The notes: generated by a model from the letters alone, not told the origin. Shown: positions 1 through 5,384, numbered from the stretch's first letter. The stretch: 5,447 nucleotides of DNA from Pseudomonadota bacterium (GCA_023405565.1 JAEXXW010000399.1:1-5447), one strand, 5' to 3'. A program made the numbers and translations.

Positions 1-77
1 CCTTTCTTCACCGCGCATTTCTCAAACAGCTCGCAGAAAGCGTCGATCCACTTTCCCTCGATGCGATCGGCCAGCAT
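1..77 (-). CDS. 5' end of an unidentified cytoplasmic protein gene, cut by the left edge
   Basis: Only the first 25 codons are present. The product begins MLADRIEGKWIDAF and continues through ELFEKCAVKK to the window edge, with no signal peptide or membrane segment. The ATG overlaps the TGA of the preceding permease gene as TGATG, and a strong Shine-Dalgarno GGAGGA (84-89) sits 6 bases upstream. The reading frame is therefore very likely real and is translated as the fourth member of the ABC transporter operon. The sense of the fragment (a helix followed by a 'C.VK.G' turn) vaguely recalls the start of M29 aminopeptidase / 2,5-dihydroxypyridine-dioxygenase-like proteins, which would fit a catabolic enzyme encoded with its importer. 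Twenty-five residues are too few to assign a family, so this is only a guess. Confidence 0.7.
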   Translation of the reverse strand, partial: MLADRIEGKWIDAFCELFEKCAVKK

Positions 78-847
78 CAGCTTTCCTCCGGGAATCCTCT
101 CAGCAGACGCGCACGCAAAAGATTGAACGCCGTGTTCAGCAGGAGCCCCAGCGCAGAAATCGCAATGAGGGGCACGAACATATCCACGGTCTGGAAGTTG
201 CGTGCAGCCCGGACGAGCAAATGCCCGAGCCCATCGGTCGAGGATATCATCTCCGACAGGAAAACCACGATACAGGAAATGACAAGACCGATCCGGCATC
301 CTGTCAGGATCGAAGGCAGAGCCGCGGTCAACACAATCGTGAACAGCGCCTTGGTGCGGCTCATGCCCATGGCGCGCGCTGACCAGACGAGCTTGGTATC
401 GACCGCAAGCGCGCCCTGATAGGTGGCGAGGAGGATCGGGAACATCGCATCGGCAAAAACGAGCGCGATCTTCGAGGCATGGTCGAAGCCGAGCGTCAGC
501 ATGAAGGCGGGATAGAGAGCAACCTTCGGCACCGGCGCGAGGACCCGGATCACCGGCCGCAGCAACGAACCGATCAGCGGGCTCCCCACAGCAGAAATAC
601 CGAGGCCGATGCCGACGATCACCGCCAGGCCAAAGCCGCAGAAGAGACGATAAAGCGTGACCGCGACATGGCTGAGGAAGGTCGGATCACCGAGCTGTTG
701 TGCGAAGCGGGTGAAGACGGCGCCAGGCGATGGCAGCAATGTCGAAGGCGCGATCTTGGTGACGGTGAGATATTGCCACAGCGCCAGCAACAGCAGGATC
801 GGGATCGCACCGAGGATAAGTTCGGAGACGCGACGGTTGACGGTCAT
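77..847 (-). CDS. NitT/TauT-type ABC transporter permease (SsuC/TauC-like), second of two
   Basis: This is a 256-residue inner-membrane subunit that would form the translocation channel of an ABC importer. It has a hydrophobic N-terminal segment (about 9-29), then 'LPSP' (38-41), which is typical after the first helix of this family. Further membrane segments lie at about 66-87, 100-120, 127-147, 180-200 and 225-245. The cytoplasmic EAA-type coupling loop is at 156-180 (SARAMGM...ALPSI, with the conserved Gly and Leu-Pro), the site that docks onto the ATPase. 'PVPKVALYP' (105-113) matches the equivalent stretch of the neighbouring permease, so the two are paralogues, probably forming a heterodimer. 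The ATG at 847 overlaps the previous gene's stop as ATGA, and the stop overlaps the next gene's start as TGATG. The length is normal for the family. The substrate is not predictable: nitrate, sulfonate, taurine and pyrimidine-precursor importers share this fold. Confidence 0.92.
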   Translation of the reverse strand: MTVNRRVSELILGAIPILLLLALWQYLTVTKIAPSTLLPSPGAVFTRFAQQLGDPTFLSHVAVTLYRLFCGFGLAVIVGIGLGISAVGSPLIGSLLRPVIRVLAPVPKVALYPAFMLTLGFDHASKIALVFADAMFPILLATYQGALAVDTKLVWSARAMGMSRTKALFTIVLTAALPSILTGCRIGLVISCIVVFLSEMISSTDGLGHLLVRAARNFQTVDMFVPLIAISALGLLLNTAFNLLRARLLRGFPEES

Positions 848-1626
848 GCCGACCCCACGGCGATCTGATGAACCGGATCGGCCCAGCCGGTCACGAAGTT
901 GCGCGCTTTCTCGAAGATCAGGTCGAGGAAGAAGCCGAGCGCACCGACGACGATGATGGTCGCATAGACCGCTTCATATTGCGCAAGATCGAGCGAGTTG
1001 AACAACAGGTTGCCGATCCCGGCCTGCCGCACGATCATCTCGCTCGTCACCATGGTGATCAGCGCCAAGACGAGGCCGGTGCGACAGCCGACCATGATTT
1101 CCGGCATCGCCGCAGGCAGCACGATGCGCAACAGCCGCTGCAGCGGCGTCATGCCCATGGCCGCGCCCGACCAGAGCAGCTTCTCGCCGACCGCCTTCGA
1201 GCCCTGATAGGTGTGATAGATCACCGGCAGCGACACGCCGAGAAAGATCACCAGCGTCTTCGAAGCTTCGCCGATGCCGAGCCACAACATGATGATCGGC
1301 ATCAGCGCCGCCTTCGGCACCGGATAGATGATCATGAAAAGCGGATTGAAGAAGGCGGCGACCTTGCGGCTGCGCCCCATCAAAAGACCGACCGGAATGG
1401 CAAAGGCGAGCGCAAAGGCAAAGCCCATCGCCATGCGCCGGACCGATGAAAGAATATCATAGAGCGTGCGCGGATCCTTGAGGATCGCCGGCATGCTCTT
1501 CAAGGTGTCCCAGGCCGGTGGCAATGAATCGAGTCCCATGAACCGGGCCAGCAATTCCCACGCCACCAGAAGGAAGAAGCACGCAATGAGCGGTGGCACA
1601 CCGGGTATGGCGGTGAGGCTCTTCAT
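844..1626 (-). CDS. NitT/TauT-type ABC transporter permease (SsuC/TauC-like), first of two
   Basis: This is a 260-residue integral membrane permease. An N-terminal helix spans about 9-29 and is followed by 'LPPAWDT' (35-41), then helices at about 66-84, 92-113, 123-140, 178-197 and 219-237. The EAA coupling loop is at 153-177 (SGAAMGM...AAMPEI). Its 'PVPKAALMP' segment (102-110), the following 'LGIGEASK', and the loop closely match the neighbouring permease, consistent with an old gene duplication giving two non-identical channel halves. I chose the ATG at 1626, which overlaps the ATPase stop as TGATG. A TTG one codon upstream is in frame, but the ATG gives the same coupling geometry as the other operon junctions. 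A purine-rich GAGGCGG lies about ten bases upstream, inside the end of the ATPase gene. Two distinct permeases are unusual for SsuC/TauC importers, many of which use a homodimer. Confidence 0.92.
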   Translation of the reverse strand: MKSLTAIPGVPPLIACFFLLVAWELLARFMGLDSLPPAWDTLKSMPAILKDPRTLYDILSSVRRMAMGFAFALAFAIPVGLLMGRSRKVAAFFNPLFMIIYPVPKAALMPIIMLWLGIGEASKTLVIFLGVSLPVIYHTYQGSKAVGEKLLWSGAAMGMTPLQRLLRIVLPAAMPEIMVGCRTGLVLALITMVTSEMIVRQAGIGNLLFNSLDLAQYEAVYATIIVVGALGFFLDLIFEKARNFVTGWADPVHQIAVGSA

Positions 1627-2399
1627 CAATGCGCCGCCTCGTCGACCGGGTTGTCCATCATCTTTTCGATGTCGACGACGTAGTCCTGATATTTGCGGTT
1701 GACCAGCAGCTCGGCCCGGTTGCGCGGACGCGGCAGGTCGATCGGGATGATCTCCTTCACGCGCCCCGGGGCGCGCGTCATCACGAGCACGCGGTCGGAG
1801 AGGAACACGGCCTCCTCGACGCTGTGGGTGACGAACAGCACGGTCTTGCGGTCCCGCTCCCAGATATCCAGCAGATCGTTCTGCAACCGCACGCGAGTAT
1901 GCGCATCGAGCGCACCGAATGGCTCATCCATCAACAGAATTTTCGGCCGGTAGGCGAGCGTGCGGCAAATCGCGACGCGCTGCTTCATGCCGCCCGACAA
2001 TTCCTTCGGATAAAAGTCCGCATAGCGGCTGAGATTGACCATCGCCAGCAACTCGCGCGCCCGGGCCTCCGCCGCCTTGCGGCTCTCGCCCTGCTCCAGC
2101 AGGCCATACATGACGTTGCCGAGCACAGTCTTCCAGGGAAACAGCGCGAATTCCTGGAACACCGGCCCACGATCCGGCCCCGGCCCGGTCACCGGCTTGC
2201 CATCGACCAAAATCACCCCCCTTGAGGGCGAGACAAAGCCGCCGACAATGTAGAGGAGAGTCGATTTACCACAGCCCGAAGGACCCAGGATCGAGACGAA
2301 CTCGCCGTCCCCCACCTTCAGATCGATATCCGTAATCGCAAGATACGGTTTGTTGCGCTGCGTATCGAAAGTTTTGGATAGGCCTTCAATGGAAATCAT
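1626..2399 (-). CDS. NitT/TauT-type ABC transporter ATPase (SsuB/TauB-like)
   Basis: This 257-residue nucleotide-binding subunit would power the importer formed with the two downstream permeases. All ATPase motifs are intact: Walker A GPSGCGKST (39-47), Q-loop FQEFALFPW with Gln82, signature LSGGMKQR (134-141), Walker B ILLMDEP (154-160) with catalytic Glu159, D-loop GALD (162-165) and switch His192 in THSVEEA. 'GPGPDRGPVFQ' (72-82) is typical of the nitrate/sulfonate/taurine branch. An open frame continues 60 codons further upstream, to 2579, but that extension is low-complexity and lacks a start with a ribosome site. The ATG at 2399 starts exactly where the family starts (MISIEGLSKTF). It has no clear Shine-Dalgarno of its own (see the mini-ORF at 2396-2422). 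This is the first gene of the operon, divergent from the Bug/TctC gene. The substrate is unknown. Confidence 0.95.
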   Translation of the reverse strand: MISIEGLSKTFDTQRNKPYLAITDIDLKVGDGEFVSILGPSGCGKSTLLYIVGGFVSPSRGVILVDGKPVTGPGPDRGPVFQEFALFPWKTVLGNVMYGLLEQGESRKAAEARARELLAMVNLSRYADFYPKELSGGMKQRVAICRTLAYRPKILLMDEPFGALDAHTRVRLQNDLLDIWERDRKTVLFVTHSVEEAVFLSDRVLVMTRAPGRVKEIIPIDLPRPRNRAELLVNRKYQDYVVDIEKMMDNPVDEAAH

Positions 2400-2422
2400 A
2401 AATGCAGCCGCAAACCGGTCAT
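2396..2422 (-). other. Possible 8-codon leader ORF overlapping the ATPase start
   Basis: ATG at 2422 opens a tiny frame encoding MTGLRLHL. It ends in a TGA that overlaps the ATPase ATG as ATGA. A purine-rich AGGGGA (2434-2439) lies 11 bases upstream of the mini-ORF start, whereas the ATPase ATG itself has no recognisable ribosome site. The arrangement would allow translational coupling into the ATPase, copying the overlap style used at the other junctions of this operon. Such a short frame could easily occur by chance, and the Shine-Dalgarno spacing is longer than ideal. Confidence 0.25.
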
Positions 2423-2553
2423 CGTCGATGCCGTCCCCTCTCAAAGCGCGCGCACGATAGCGGGGCACGACTGGTGCGGCAAGCGCCTGGAGTGGGCACT
2501 CGCTGCGTCGGCAATGGGCAACCCGGCCTTCCCAACCCAAGCGGGAAGCCCTT

Positions 2554-2577
2554 GAAAGCTGCTGACCGAAAGCTGAC
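2554..2577. repeat. Short direct repeat GAAAGCTG, 14-bp period, before the Bug/TctC gene
   Basis: GAAAGCTG occurs at 2554-2561 and again at 2568-2575. The adjoining GCTGAC also recurs, at 2561-2566 and 2572-2577. The pair lies 33 bases upstream of the Bug start codon, overlapping the weak promoter candidate, which is where a regulator operator would be expected. An 8-base repeat can arise by chance, and 14 bp is not a whole number of helical turns, so the operator idea is weak. Confidence 0.3.
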
Positions 2578-2596
2578 ACTCAAAGGAAAAAAGCAC

Positions 2597-2604
2597 AAGG
2601 GAGG
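2597..2604 (+). promoter_or_regulatory. Strong ribosome binding site of the Bug/TctC gene
   Basis: AAGGGAGG lies 5 bases upstream of the ATG at 2610. It is a near-ideal match to the 16S anti-Shine-Dalgarno and fixes the start codon of the binding protein. Confidence 0.85.
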
Positions 2605-2609
2605 ACGAC

Positions 2610-3584
2610 ATGAAAACGGCCTTGAAATGGGCGCGTTTGGGCTTTGCCTTGACTGTTCCACTGACCTTCGTGACGCTTGCCGGTGCGCAGACCTATCCCG
2701 ACCGCACCGTCACCCTCGTCAATCCGTTCCCGGCTGGCGCCTCGACGGATCAGATATCGCGCCTGATCCAGCCCAAATTGCAGACAGCGCTGGGGCAGAC
2801 AATCGTCATCGAAAACAAGGCCGGCGCCGGTGGCAATATCGGCACGTCATTCGTCGCACGCGCCGCGCCGGACGGTTACACGCTGCTGACCGCACCGAAC
2901 GCCAACTTCACCATCACCCCGCATTTCCAGCCGCCGCCCTATGATCCGCTGAAGGATTTCGAGCCGATCACGACCGTCGCCGGCGCGCCGCTCGCGCTGG
3001 TGGTGCACAAGTCGCTCGGGGTCAGCACGGTCGCCGAACTGATCGACCATGCGAAGAAACATCCGGGCCAGTTGTCGTTCGGCTCGTCCGGCATCGGCTC
3101 ACCGCATCACGTCGCCGGCGAACTCATCAATGCCAAGGCCGGCATCAACATGACACATGTGCCCTACAAGGGTGGCTCAGCGGCACAGGCCGATCTGACC
3201 GGCGGACATATCAAGGTGGCCGTGCTGACCTTCTCGACCGTCGCCGCGCTTGACGAGAATACGCCGATCAAGATCCTCGCCGTGACCGGTAAGGATCGCC
3301 TCAAGCTGAAGCCGGATATCCCGTCGATCGCCGAGACGCTTCCGGGCTTCGACGTGTTCGGCTGGGTCGGCATTTTTGCGCCGGCCGGCACGCCCAAACC
3401 GATCGTCAACAGGATCAATGCCGAGATCAAAAAGATCCTGAGCGATGCGGACATCGCAAAGCGGCTCGACGATCTCACCTTCCAGGTGATCGCCGACAGC
3501 CCCGAGGGCTTGGCCGAACGCGTCCGCTCCGAATATGCGATGTGGGGTGAATTGGTGAAGACGAGTGGCGGCAAGAGGGAATAG
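2610..3584 (+). CDS. Bug/TctC-family periplasmic solute-binding protein
   Basis: This 324-residue secreted receptor of the tripartite tricarboxylate transporter (TTT) type binds small carboxylates or related compounds in the periplasm. A Sec signal peptide is clear: Lys/Arg at 2-9, a hydrophobic core at about 10-24, and likely cleavage after AGA (residue 26), giving a mature QTYPDR start. Family landmarks follow in order: 'VNPFPAGASTD' (37-47, with the ligand-loop Asp47), 'ENKAGAGGNIG' (68-78), 'ARAAPDGYT' (83-91), 'DPLKDFEPI' (112-120), 'FGSSGIGSPHHVAGE' (157-171), 'HVPYKGG' (183-189), 'KPDIPSIAE' (234-242) and 'GWVGIFAPAGTPKP' (251-264). Length and motifs are normal. No TctA or TctB membrane partners are in the window, so this is an orphan receptor here, a common state for Bug proteins. 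It is divergent from an ABC importer that lacks a visible binding protein. The ligand cannot be predicted. Confidence 0.95.
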   Translation: MKTALKWARLGFALTVPLTFVTLAGAQTYPDRTVTLVNPFPAGASTDQISRLIQPKLQTALGQTIVIENKAGAGGNIGTSFVARAAPDGYTLLTAPNANFTITPHFQPPPYDPLKDFEPITTVAGAPLALVVHKSLGVSTVAELIDHAKKHPGQLSFGSSGIGSPHHVAGELINAKAGINMTHVPYKGGSAAQADLTGGHIKVAVLTFSTVAALDENTPIKILAVTGKDRLKLKPDIPSIAETLPGFDVFGWVGIFAPAGTPKPIVNRINAEIKKILSDADIAKRLDDLTFQVIADSPEGLAERVRSEYAMWGELVKTSGGKRE

Positions 3585-3606
3585 AAGAATCTAACAACTC
3601 GTCATT

Positions 3607-3659
3607 CGGCCTCATCCTGAGGAGCATTGCGCAGCAATGCGTCTCGAAGGATGGGGCCG
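3607..3659. repeat. Imperfect palindromic intergenic element (hairpin) in the convergent gap
   Basis: The outer arms CGGCCTCATCCT (3607-3618) and AGGATGGGGCCG (3648-3659) are complementary except for one T/G position. The inner arms GCATTGC (3624-3630) and GCAATGC (3634-3640) pair perfectly around a 3-base loop, with a partly paired middle section. Almost the whole 53 bases therefore fold into one hairpin. From memory, the 'CTCATCCTGAGGAGC...GTCTCGAAGGATG' wording is a dispersed palindrome of Bradyrhizobium-type genomes, usually between genes. It lies between the convergent 3' ends of the Bug and DoxX-like genes and might also act as a two-way transcription barrier, although no T-tract follows on either side. 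Confidence 0.75.
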
Positions 3660-3676
3660 GATTAACACGCAAGGAA

Positions 3677-4012
3677 TTACACCACTCCCCACATAGCGAC
3701 GAGCAGCAGCACCGAGAGAACAACGATCGGCGGACAATGCGCAAGCTCGCGGACGCGGATCAATGTTGCGTAGACACCAAGACAAACCACAACCGCCAGC
3801 ACAAAGCCAAGCCAGCGGGTCTGTTCAAAGGCCAGACAAAGGCCGGTCGCAATCTGCAACGCGCCATTGAACAGATGAAACCAACTGGGAAATTTCCAGC
3901 GCTCGAAACTTTCGCGGAACGGCTTTGGATTGAACAGATTGGCGACGCCATTCACCACGAAAAACAGCGCCAGCAGCCATGTGAGCCAAACGGCCCAGCC
4001 GATACCGAACAT
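3677..4012 (-). CDS. Small DoxX-like integral membrane protein
   Basis: This is a 111-residue protein with four predicted membrane helices (about 6-25, 45-61, 66-86 and 94-111). A polar loop after helix 1, 'NPKPFRESFERWKFPSWFH' (28-46), leads into 'NGALQIATGLCLAF'. This 'F..W.FP.WFH...GALQI.TG' pattern is characteristic of the DoxX-like family of small membrane proteins, whose biochemical role is mostly unknown (some members are linked to quinone or thiol redox). I chose the ATG at 4012 because GGGGAGGA stands 6 bases upstream. The open frame continues 141 codons further upstream, but that part runs antisense through the dehydrogenase gene and the intergenic palindrome and has no membrane-protein character. 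The gene is convergent with the Bug gene and downstream of the dehydrogenase in the same direction, separated from it by a 140-base gap with a palindrome, so it is probably transcribed on its own. Its function is unknown. Confidence 0.85.
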   Translation of the reverse strand: MFGIGWAVWLTWLLALFFVVNGVANLFNPKPFRESFERWKFPSWFHLFNGALQIATGLCLAFEQTRWLGFVLAVVVCLGVYATLIRVRELAHCPPIVVLSVLLLVAMWGVV

Positions 4013-4022
4013 GTATCCTCCC
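4013..4022 (-). promoter_or_regulatory. Ribosome binding site that fixes the DoxX-like start
   Basis: Read on the minus strand, the bases before the ATG at 4012 are GGGGAGGATAC, a strong Shine-Dalgarno with correct spacing. This supports the short 111-residue form over the long upstream extension. Confidence 0.75.
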
Positions 4023-4037
4023 CCCAACCCAGTTTGG

Positions 4038-4123
4038 TCATGGCCGGGCTTGTCCTGGCCATCCACGACTTTCTCGCTTGTTGCGCTACAAGACGTGGAT
4101 GCCCAGCACAAGGCCGAGCATGA
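4038..4123. repeat. Long imperfect inverted repeat, 34-base arms, 18-base loop
   Basis: The left arm 4038-4071 (TCATGGCCGGGCTTGTCCTG...) is complementary to the right arm 4090-4123 at 28 of 34 positions. The loop is 4072-4089. The core 'GGGCTTGTCCTGGCCATCCACG' wording matches, from memory, a second dispersed palindrome family of Bradyrhizobium-like genomes ('GTCATGGCCGGGCTTGTCCCGGCCATCCACG'). It fills most of the gap between the dehydrogenase stop and the DoxX-like start. As RNA it would form a long stem that could stabilise or end the dehydrogenase transcript; no T-tract follows it. Confidence 0.8.
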
Positions 4124-4152
4124 TGAAGAAGGCGCTACGAGGGGGCAGAAAA

Positions 4153-5346
4153 TCAATACGATCTTGGCATTCCGAGCACGTTCTGGCCGATATAGGCCAG
4201 AATGAGGTTGGTCGAGATCGGCGCGATTGTCGAAATGCGGGCCTCGCGCCATTTGCGCTCGACGTCGAATTCGCGCGCAGCCGCAAAACCGCCATGCGTC
4301 TGCATGCAGGCTTCGGCGGCGTGCCAGGCCGCTTCGCTGGCGAGGAGCTTCGCCATATTGGCTTCCTCGCCGCATGGCCTGCCGGCCTCGAACAGCGCGC
4401 AGCCAGCACGGATCATCAGATCGGCCGCTTTCCACTCGGCATAGCAGCGCGCCAACGGAAACTGGATACCCTGGTTCTGGCCGATCGGGCGGCCGAACAC
4501 TTCACGCTCTTTGGAATACGCCACGGCCTTGTTGATGAAGAAGCGGCAATCGCCAGACGATTGCGAGGCCGCGACAAGCCGTTCCGAATTCATGCCGGTC
4601 AGAATATAGCGGAAGCCCTGCCCTTCCTCGCCGATCAGATTCTCGACCGGCACTTCAAGATTGTCGAAGAACAATTCGTTGGTCTGGTGATTGATCATAG
4701 TGTCGATGCGCTGCATCGTCAGGCCTTTGCCGACGGCATCCTTTATCTCCACCAGCAGCACCGATAATCCTTCCGTCCGCTTCTTCACCTGATCGAGCGG
4801 CGTGGTGCGGACCAGCAGCGTCATCAGGTCGGACTTGTGCGCGCGCGAGGTCCAGATCTTCTGGCCATTGACGACATACTTGTCGCCCTTGCGTTCGGCG
4901 CGCGTTTTCAGCTTGGTGGTGTCGGAGCCCGTCGTCGGCTCGGTCACGCCGAACGCCTGAAAGCGGATCTTGCCTTCGGCAATGCCGGGAAGATATTTCT
5001 GCTTCTGCGTCTCATTGCCGTGACGCAGCAGCATGCCCATCATGTACATCTGCGCGTGGCATGCGCCGCCATGGCCGCCATTGGCATTGATCTCTTCCAG
5101 GATCGCGCAGCCGGCGCGCAGCGGTAGGCCCGAGCCGCCATATTCTTCCGGGATCTGTGCAGCGAGATAACCCGCATCGCTCAGTTCCTTGACGAATTCC
5201 TCGGCGTAATCGTCATTGTCTTCCAGCTTGCGCCAGTATTCCGACGGAAACTTCTTGCAGATGGCGCGCACGCCTTCGCGGATTTCCGGATAATCCTCAC
5301 CGAGCGGAACGGCGACATCCATGACCTCGGTGTTGATGGCGTCCAT
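4153..5346 (-). CDS. Acyl-CoA dehydrogenase family protein (FadE-like), atypical active site
   Basis: This 397-residue cytoplasmic flavoprotein should oxidise a CoA thioester to the 2,3-enoyl-CoA with FAD, passing electrons to electron-transfer flavoprotein. The three-domain plan is present: an N-terminal helical domain (about 12-128), a middle beta domain with the FAD-contact motif 'AFGVTEPTTGSDT' (131-143) and 'KIWTSRAHKSD' (163-173), and a C-terminal helical domain (about 240-397) with 'KEREVFGRPIGQNQGIQFPLA' (279-299) and 'QTHGGFA' (349-355). The second family signature normally reads GG.G; here it is GGFA. Where medium-chain enzymes have the catalytic Glu in 'YEGT', this protein reads 'APIS' (375-378). 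A Glu in 'NSERLVAA' (Glu255) aligns by eye with the base used by isovaleryl-CoA and long-chain dehydrogenases. The ATG at 5346 was chosen (AAGGA about 9 bases upstream); a TTG eleven codons earlier is in frame. It follows the upstream gene by 38 bases, so probably shares an operon with it. The substrate is unknown. Confidence 0.92.
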   Translation of the reverse strand: MDAINTEVMDVAVPLGEDYPEIREGVRAICKKFPSEYWRKLEDNDDYAEEFVKELSDAGYLAAQIPEEYGGSGLPLRAGCAILEEINANGGHGGACHAQMYMMGMLLRHGNETQKQKYLPGIAEGKIRFQAFGVTEPTTGSDTTKLKTRAERKGDKYVVNGQKIWTSRAHKSDLMTLLVRTTPLDQVKKRTEGLSVLLVEIKDAVGKGLTMQRIDTMINHQTNELFFDNLEVPVENLIGEEGQGFRYILTGMNSERLVAASQSSGDCRFFINKAVAYSKEREVFGRPIGQNQGIQFPLARCYAEWKAADLMIRAGCALFEAGRPCGEEANMAKLLASEAAWHAAEACMQTHGGFAAAREFDVERKWREARISTIAPISTNLILAYIGQNVLGMPRSY

Positions 5347-5384
5347 ATTGCTTGTCCTTATTTTTCGTTGTTGCGCCAAAGAGC

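Larger units (their letters stand above)
2400..2609. promoter_or_regulatory. Divergent intergenic control region between the ABC operon and the Bug/TctC gene
   Basis: The 210 bases separate two start codons facing away from each other, so promoters for both directions must lie here or overlap. On the plus strand TTGAAA (2552-2557), followed 17 bases later by GACACT (2575-2580), is a weak sigma-70-like candidate about 30 bases before the Bug start. No convincing minus-strand promoter was found by eye. Small symmetric or repeated elements are present: GCAC-N5-GTGC (2465-2477), the palindrome ACCGGT (2414-2419), and a direct repeat GAAAGCTG (2554-2561 and 2568-2575). No tRNA, riboswitch or coding gene is evident apart from the possible mini-ORF. 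Confidence 0.5.

Noticed and set aside
868..1449. A 193-codon plus-strand open frame rich in Arg, His, Asp and Gln
   Set aside because: It is antisense to a well-supported permease and has composition typical of the reverse strand of GC-rich membrane-protein genes, with no family motif.
1629..2225. A 198-codon plus-strand open frame antisense to the ATPase
   Set aside because: It lies opposite all the ATPase motifs, and has no recognisable domain or Shine-Dalgarno.
2400..2579. A 60-codon N-terminal extension of the ABC ATPase in the same open frame
   Set aside because: It is Arg/Ala-rich sequence without family similarity, has no ribosome site, and would cover the divergent promoter region. 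The family begins at the ATG at 2399.
2610..3584. A complete tripartite TctABC transporter
   Set aside because: Only the receptor is present; neither the 12-helix TctA nor the 4-helix TctB is encoded here. The four-helix DoxX-like protein has DoxX, not TctB, sequence features.
3607..3659. A classical Rho-independent terminator for the Bug gene
   Set aside because: The hairpin is strong but no T-tract follows it on either strand, so it is recorded as a repeat with only a possible terminator role.
3585..4152. Palindromes considered as CRISPR repeats or insertion-sequence ends
   Set aside because: There are only two, unlike each other, with no regular spacers, no transposase and no target duplication. 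They fit dispersed intergenic palindromes better.
4013..4435. A 141-codon upstream extension of the DoxX-like protein
   Set aside because: It runs through the palindrome and in another frame of the dehydrogenase gene, and has Arg/Ser-rich composition. The strong Shine-Dalgarno just before 4012 marks the real start.
4078..4767. A 229-codon plus-strand open frame antisense to the dehydrogenase
   Set aside because: It is a reverse-strand shadow of a GC-rich gene. It starts inside the palindrome and shows no domain signature.
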